Below, one piece after another: positions 40,764 through 41,437 of a stretch of DNA of 41,437 bases. The DNA lies in assembly GCA_026002025.1 (NCBI GenBank), contig BOAU01000007.1, positions 1-41,437 on the forward strand, read 5' to 3'. This stretch comes from Spirochaetia bacterium (GTDB lineage Bacteria; Spirochaetota; Spirochaetia; Treponematales; Breznakiellaceae). Under the pieces are notes generated by a model. That model was not told the origin of the DNA and searched no databases. It saw only the letters and a list, made by a program, of their open reading frames with translations. A program made the position numbers and the translations under genes. Positions within the stretch are counted from its first letter, which is position 1; every line of letters begins with the position of its first letter.

Positions 40764-41437
40764 ATGAAATCGATACAAAACAAATCCTGGTTCTGCATCC
40801 TGGCGGCGGCCCTGATCCTGGGCCAGGCGCCGCTTTTCGCTGGGGCTAAAAAAGACACCCCGGCCCAGCAGGAACCATCGGTGCAGGCGCCGGTTACCAT
40901 TCTGGTGGCCGCCGCGGCTTCCCTGCGGAATTCCTTTGAACAGGAGCTTATCCCCCAATTTCAAAAAAAATACCCCTGGATCACCGTGGACGGGACCTAT
41001 GACAGTTCCGGCAAACTCCAGACCCAGATCGAAGAGGGCCTTGGGGCTGATGTATTCATGTCCGCCGCTCCCACCCAGATGAACAATCTTCTGGGGAAAA
41101 ACCTCGTTTCCGCCGCTACGGTGAAGCCCCTGCTGGAAAACAAGGTGGTGCTGATCAAACCGGCGGGAACTACCACAAGGGTTACCAGCTTCCAGACTAT
41201 CACCCAGGCAAAGACCATCGCCCTGGGGGACCCCGCCAGTGTGCCTGCGGGCCAGTATGCCAAGGAGGCCTTTATCAGTCTGGGTATTTGGGACGCGGTA
41301 CAGGCCGCCGGGCCGAGCCTGGGAACCAACGTGACCGAAGTCCTCAACTGGGTAGGGCAGGGCAGCGCCGATGTGGGGGTGGTTTACGGCACCGATGCCA
41401 TCTCCGTCAAAACCGTGGAGATCATCGCCGAAGCGCC
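40764..41437 (+). CDS. modA: Molybdate-binding protein of an ABC importer, cut by the window end
   Basis: The open frame runs from ATG at 40764 (TTGGAGG upstream) to the edge, 224 codons without a stop. A signal peptide ends near LFAGAKKD. The mature protein has the ModA features VTILVAAAASLRNSFEQEL, TYDSSGKLQTQIEEGLGADVF and DVGVVYGTDA. It should bind molybdate or tungstate. modB and modC would be expected to the right. A Pro/Gln-rich linker follows the signal peptide. Confidence 0.92.
   Translation, partial: MKSIQNKSWFCILAAALILGQAPLFAGAKKDTPAQQEPSVQAPVTILVAAAASLRNSFEQELIPQFQKKYPWITVDGTYDSSGKLQTQIEEGLGADVFMSAAPTQMNNLLGKNLVSAATVKPLLENKVVLIKPAGTTTRVTSFQTITQAKTIALGDPASVPAGQYAKEAFISLGIWDAVQAAGPSLGTNVTEVLNWVGQGSADVGVVYGTDAISVKTVEIIAEA

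Overview
The window looks like a chromosomal segment of a spirochaete, most likely a Treponema of the termite-gut type. The evidence is the block rpsP-khpA-rimM-trmD-rplS followed by a FliK-like gene, a FlhB-tail gene, an HD-GYP gene and yraN (an order I recall from treponemes), substrate-binding proteins with signal peptides ending in LFAGAK, and a GC-rich codon style. The species call is inference. No tRNA, rRNA or CRISPR array was seen.

Layout. 1-135: apparent end of an insertion sequence that runs off the left edge. 139-5798: ribosome/tRNA maturation genes, then small flagellar-export-like, signalling and hypothetical genes, tightly packed on the + strand. 5809-9916: a diguanylate cyclase, the activated-methyl recycling and AI-2 pair mtnN-luxS, a TPR protein whose C-terminus looks like a degenerate Mrr nuclease fold, and a small hypothetical. 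10001-12066 (minus): an RRM RNA-binding protein with a long leader, and radA. 12133-14732: accessory stretch with a decayed Abi-type gene behind its own small terminator-ended RNA, and a minus-strand operon of a small alarmone synthetase and a MATE exporter. 14776-22905: a two-component system divergent from a tripartite RND efflux operon (OEP, adaptor, pump, PII-like accessory). 22906-24570: debris containing a second copy of the abi promoter/RNA module and the 3' part of a glycoside hydrolase 2 gene.

24567-38525 is the metabolic core. It is an assimilatory sulfate reduction island: sulfate ABC importer (sbp, cysT, cysW, cysA), ATP sulfurylase (cysD, cysN), a [4Fe-4S] APS-reductase-type CysH, and a siroheme sulfite reductase with ferredoxin clusters. 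On the opposite strand lie hemC, fused cobA-hemD and a precorrin-2 dehydrogenase, which would make siroheme for that reductase. Beside them are a ThiS/MoaD-like sulfur carrier with residues beyond its glycines, a JAMM protease, a ThiF/MoeB-like activating enzyme and a TusA-like protein. Together these form a plausible protein-thiocarboxylate route for putting sulfide into homocysteine or cysteine, like the HcyS/HcyD/HcyF system of Wolinella succinogenes or CysO/Mec of mycobacteria. This is the most coherent unusual system in the window.

38610-41437: htpG, preceded on its 3' side by a diverged remnant of a second htpG C-terminus, and a modA gene cut by the right edge.
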